Source of the DNA: Lentisphaerota bacterium
GTDB lineage: Bacteria > Verrucomicrobiota > Lentisphaeria > Victivallales > Victivallaceae
Assembly: GCA_015061685.1 (NCBI GenBank)
Contig: SUWD01000005.1
Location: 1-64,000, forward strand
Reading direction: 5' to 3'
DNA length: 64,000 bases
This document shows, one piece after another, positions 62,701-64,000 of the stretch. The position numbers were made by a program, and so were the translations under genes. The notes beneath the pieces are model-generated. The model was not told the DNA's origin, searched no databases, and saw only the letters and a program-made list of their open reading frames with translations. Numbering within the stretch: the stretch's first letter is position 1; each line of letters begins with the position of its first letter.

Positions 62701-64000
62701 CGACATTGACGGTCTTGGTGAATCCGGTAACGTCGAAGTTATCCATATTGTATTCGCCCTCCTGGGTGAAATTCAATGTGGCGTTATCGTCACTGCTGGA
62801 AACTTTGACTCTGCCGTCATCGACGCTGACAGTAGGACCGATGTTGAAAATACCGTCATCGGTGAAGTTCCAGGTGAGTGAAGCATTACCGATTTCGAGA
62901 TTGTTCATGTAGTAGTTGGCATCGGGGGAATCGGAGAACTCGTGATCGCCGGTAGCGAGCAGGACTTTATCGACGTTGTCGATGGTAACATCCTTGAGGT
63001 TTGCACCGTCGAAAACGACTTTACCGCTCAAACCGTCTTCATTGCCGGAAACGTTACCGACCAGAGCATCAGCTTTGAGGGTAAGGGTACCGCCATCGAC
63101 ATTTCTTCCCAGATAATCGCCGAGATAGACATCGTTGACGCTGGTACCGGCATCGAGGGTGAAGTCGATTCCGTTAAGGACGAGGGCATCGGCTTTGACA
63201 TCGACATTGTTCCATGTTCCTTCGCCGGAGAGATCGACGATCTGATTGGCGGAGAGCAGGACACTGGTCATAATGCCGCTTGCCTGATTTTCGATGGTGA
63301 TGTTTTTGGCGGAGATGCCCAGAGCGTAATCGGCGGGATCAACGACGGTGCCGCCGGCGGTACCGCTGTTAACGAGGTCGTAGTTACCGGTAACGGTGAT
63401 CTCATTGAGCAATGTATTGTGAGAAGTATTGGTCATTGAGAGGTTGCCGGTGACGTTGATCTTGGCATCGAGGTGACCGTCGTTATTGATCACGACATCT
63501 TTATTGAAGTTGGCTTCTTCGCCCTCGACATGTCCGTAGGTGGTAACCTTGATATTTTCGACATTGGCGAAGTTTTCAGCGACGTCATCGATGTGATCAC
63601 CCTTACCGATGGTAACTTCGGTAATGATGTCTTTGTCGATGCTGCTTGAATTTGCGGCATCGCTGACGGAAGCGAAGGCATCTTTGCCGACTTCATAAGC
63701 GGCACCGTCATCGGTGATGAGTTTGAAAGTTTCGCCATTATCAAGACCTTCTGTCAACTCATCGGCGGAAGCGACTTTGTTACCGTCGGCATCGACGATG
63801 TTGCCATTCTCACCGAAAGTGAATTCACCGATATAGATACCGGAGACGTCGGCATCTTCTTTCTTGACGTAGAGGTTGCCGTTTTTGACATCGAAGAGGA
63901 TGTTTTCCGCACCTTTGGTACCGACGGTGAAGTGTTCATCGGAACTGATGGTTCCATCGTAGTTGGCATCGAAGTACACCAGTTTATCGGTGAAGTCCCA
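59723..64000 (-). CDS. giant repetitive beta-strand surface-type protein, N-terminus outside the window
   Basis: At least 1425 residues visible; the frame is open through the right edge (WDFTDKLVYFD just inside it), so start and signal peptide are missing. The first visible part has a canonical EF-hand loop, DANYDGTISSDE. About 60-760 is Asp/Asn/Gly/Thr-rich with imperfect repeats of ~35-45 residues (e.g. FSGDLTVAADKTLTL, LTGSLNVNSDKTLTL, FTGSYTANADNTVNF), as in beta-helix adhesins. The second half has longer irregular beta segments and a short helical tail ending ELAKKNGGTLA. No C-terminal beta-barrel or sorting signal is seen. The role is probably adhesion or an S-layer-like coat; this is inference. 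Confidence 0.75.
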   Translation of the reverse strand, partial: WDFTDKLVYFDANYDGTISSDEHFTVGTKGAENILFDVKNGNLYVKKEDADVSGIYIGEFTFGENGNIVDADGNKVASADELTEGLDNGETFKLITDDGAAYEVGKDAFASVSDAANSSSIDKDIITEVTIGKGDHIDDVAENFANVENIKVTTYGHVEGEEANFNKDVVINNDGHLDAKINVTGNLSMTNTSHNTLLNEITVTGNYDLVNSGTAGGTVVDPADYALGISAKNITIENQASGIMTSVLLSANQIVDLSGEGTWNNVDVKADALVLNGIDFTLDAGTSVNDVYLGDYLGRNVDGGTLTLKADALVGNVSGNEDGLSGKVVFDGANLKDVTIDNVDKVLLATGDHEFSDSPDANYYMNNLEIGNASLTWNFTDDGIFNIGPTVSVDDGRVKVSSSDDNATLNFTQEGEYNMDNFDVTGFTKTVNVAADSTITLDDAAEYFGDGANINVNGTVNLDLADKATGVTFAKAGDINVNASQTFTADKALNEFSGDLTVAADKTLTLDKANDTAAILHGAGDVVAKGDLELDTADAIKNFSGDIKADGAAVTVKLNGANETNATFSGNGKLDVAADQTFKADAALDNLTGSLNVNSDKTLTLSGSNTTNAAITGSGDVIADNNQTFNGDVSAFTGSYTANADNTVNFNGTFAEKMELNGAGSFNFAAKDKDITINSDANATNLGITDNDVTLASGKFGEITGATGSEVTVDNTITAGSATVDKLIINQGKQLTVGAVDVNDLLIKLDNTNVDWYGPAITVTTQVAADSFGTITVDSNSATFKTPFTIVDGVDTQTYDSDVYFLLNSALPGVKLTIDGIAVKVDDKFVMVYTENGDLKVANYQAASSVVYVNSDWTDNDGEQFQWQGIGGADDTLRIIGRDSAKTLAKALATVSADDNGRGTIYMVKAGTYASDGAFMTSGINGNEVTNMVINGNAVDPDKDEVRVGEVVFGNGVVAMDSLRSGSLTLNNISVAGNVYGAAVVNGNVNAETAATELTLNGGYYLSSQITGGADVQSGNVKIGSSKLTISNTYAAENGDDLTMLGRVIGGASIGKDAEVTQNSASVVIELDKEALNNAEKQITLRGDIYAAGSNLNGGTLNVENSSVMFTGNAANLAFTGRVSGGIYGERVGSFAGNSELVFSDFVSSQANAFKALVQDFDVITVSGDTELYFSRKQTLCTSTTINFEVAGNNTGNAMMTLNESFGWNYSNTISIEEMDWKSGIYTLVSGSDVTDITNVKLGGQTVAIGETITDSNNDTYLVAKDGDTVKLTYTNNNGTVALSVDDILNGFGSDTASTTLNITGIEDLAKDFAGAKAIASGIDGKELTVNGVDDLLNGAKMISDGGTAGDTSDDVWAKLSSDTNGNLTVAWGRTEMEAGAALEAFQNQNSTFELGSTMVAVDDSLLDGYQAGEELAKKNGGTLA

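Noticed and set aside
59696..62881. Long plus-strand frames opposite the giant surface-type protein (59696-61351, 61409-62881)
   Set aside because: Low-complexity mirror images of a Gly/Asp/Thr-rich repeat gene, without starts or recognisable domains; the minus-strand frame continues past the edge and has a strong terminator.
1..64000. CRISPR arrays, rRNA operons, integrases or complete insertion sequences
   Set aside because: No regularly spaced repeats, rRNA signatures or transposase/integrase motifs were found on either strand.

Overview
The window looks like a chromosomal piece of a Gram-negative bacterium of the PVC superphylum, most likely Lentisphaerae (Victivallales-like). This is inference. 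The pointers are a prepilin-like protein with a [20 protein letters not shown] leader and a C-terminal DGHV box, secreted LamG/CBM9/TIM-barrel proteins and a DUF4434-type protein, lpxA (so lipid A), glnS, an archaeal-type IMP cyclohydrolase, and a family B DNA polymerase. Base composition is near 50% GC with many CCGG tetramers. No rRNA, tRNA, CRISPR array, phage or complete insertion sequence was seen.

Layout. 1-14.2 kb is a carbohydrate region: a partial gene, a Gfo/Idh/MocA dehydrogenase, a small secreted protein, then a long minus-strand series: a two-domain secreted protein, GH36 alpha-galactosidase-like, AraC regulator, GH130-like phosphorylase, a 715-aa probable TIM-barrel protein, a prepilin-like protein and a 1264-aa secreted hydrolase-like protein. 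14.3-27.8 kb holds housekeeping genes: glnS, a GT2-GtrA fusion and a large membrane protein; on minus a secreted protein, a YkgJ-type Cys-cluster gene, gmk and a stand-alone coaC; then a eukaryotic-like ileS, apbE and nadE. 28-31.5 kb is a second sugar segment (Gfo/Idh/MocA, DUF4434, AGE-like epimerase). 31.8-44 kb carries a thioredoxin-fold/TPR protein, mnmE, an ankyrin protein, a NAGPA-type protein, PIN-PhoH, MATE, NAD kinase, a TrmH-type methyltransferase, lpxA and gpmI. 44-54 kb holds acpP-fabF, a LysM lipoprotein, phoH-yqfF-ybeY, a DUF3192-like lipoprotein, a second thioredoxin-fold/TPR protein and pnp. 54-64 kb has a family B polymerase with purO, the queH-argB-aroC operon, and the 3' part of a giant repetitive surface-type protein that runs off the right edge.

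Three things stand out. (1) A dispersed element is present in four copies, and these occupy all four intergenic gaps longer than 300 bp. It has imperfect terminal inverted repeats, a large hairpin whose tip differs between copies but still pairs, and a sigma70-like promoter facing outward. In every copy the promoter points at the adjacent gene, so it resembles a promoter-carrying MITE. (2) NadE has lost all three catalytic residues of its glutaminase domain. (3) Promoters follow a readable consensus, TTGAMA-N16/17-TATATT, and glnS and ileS share an identical 14-mer covering the -10.
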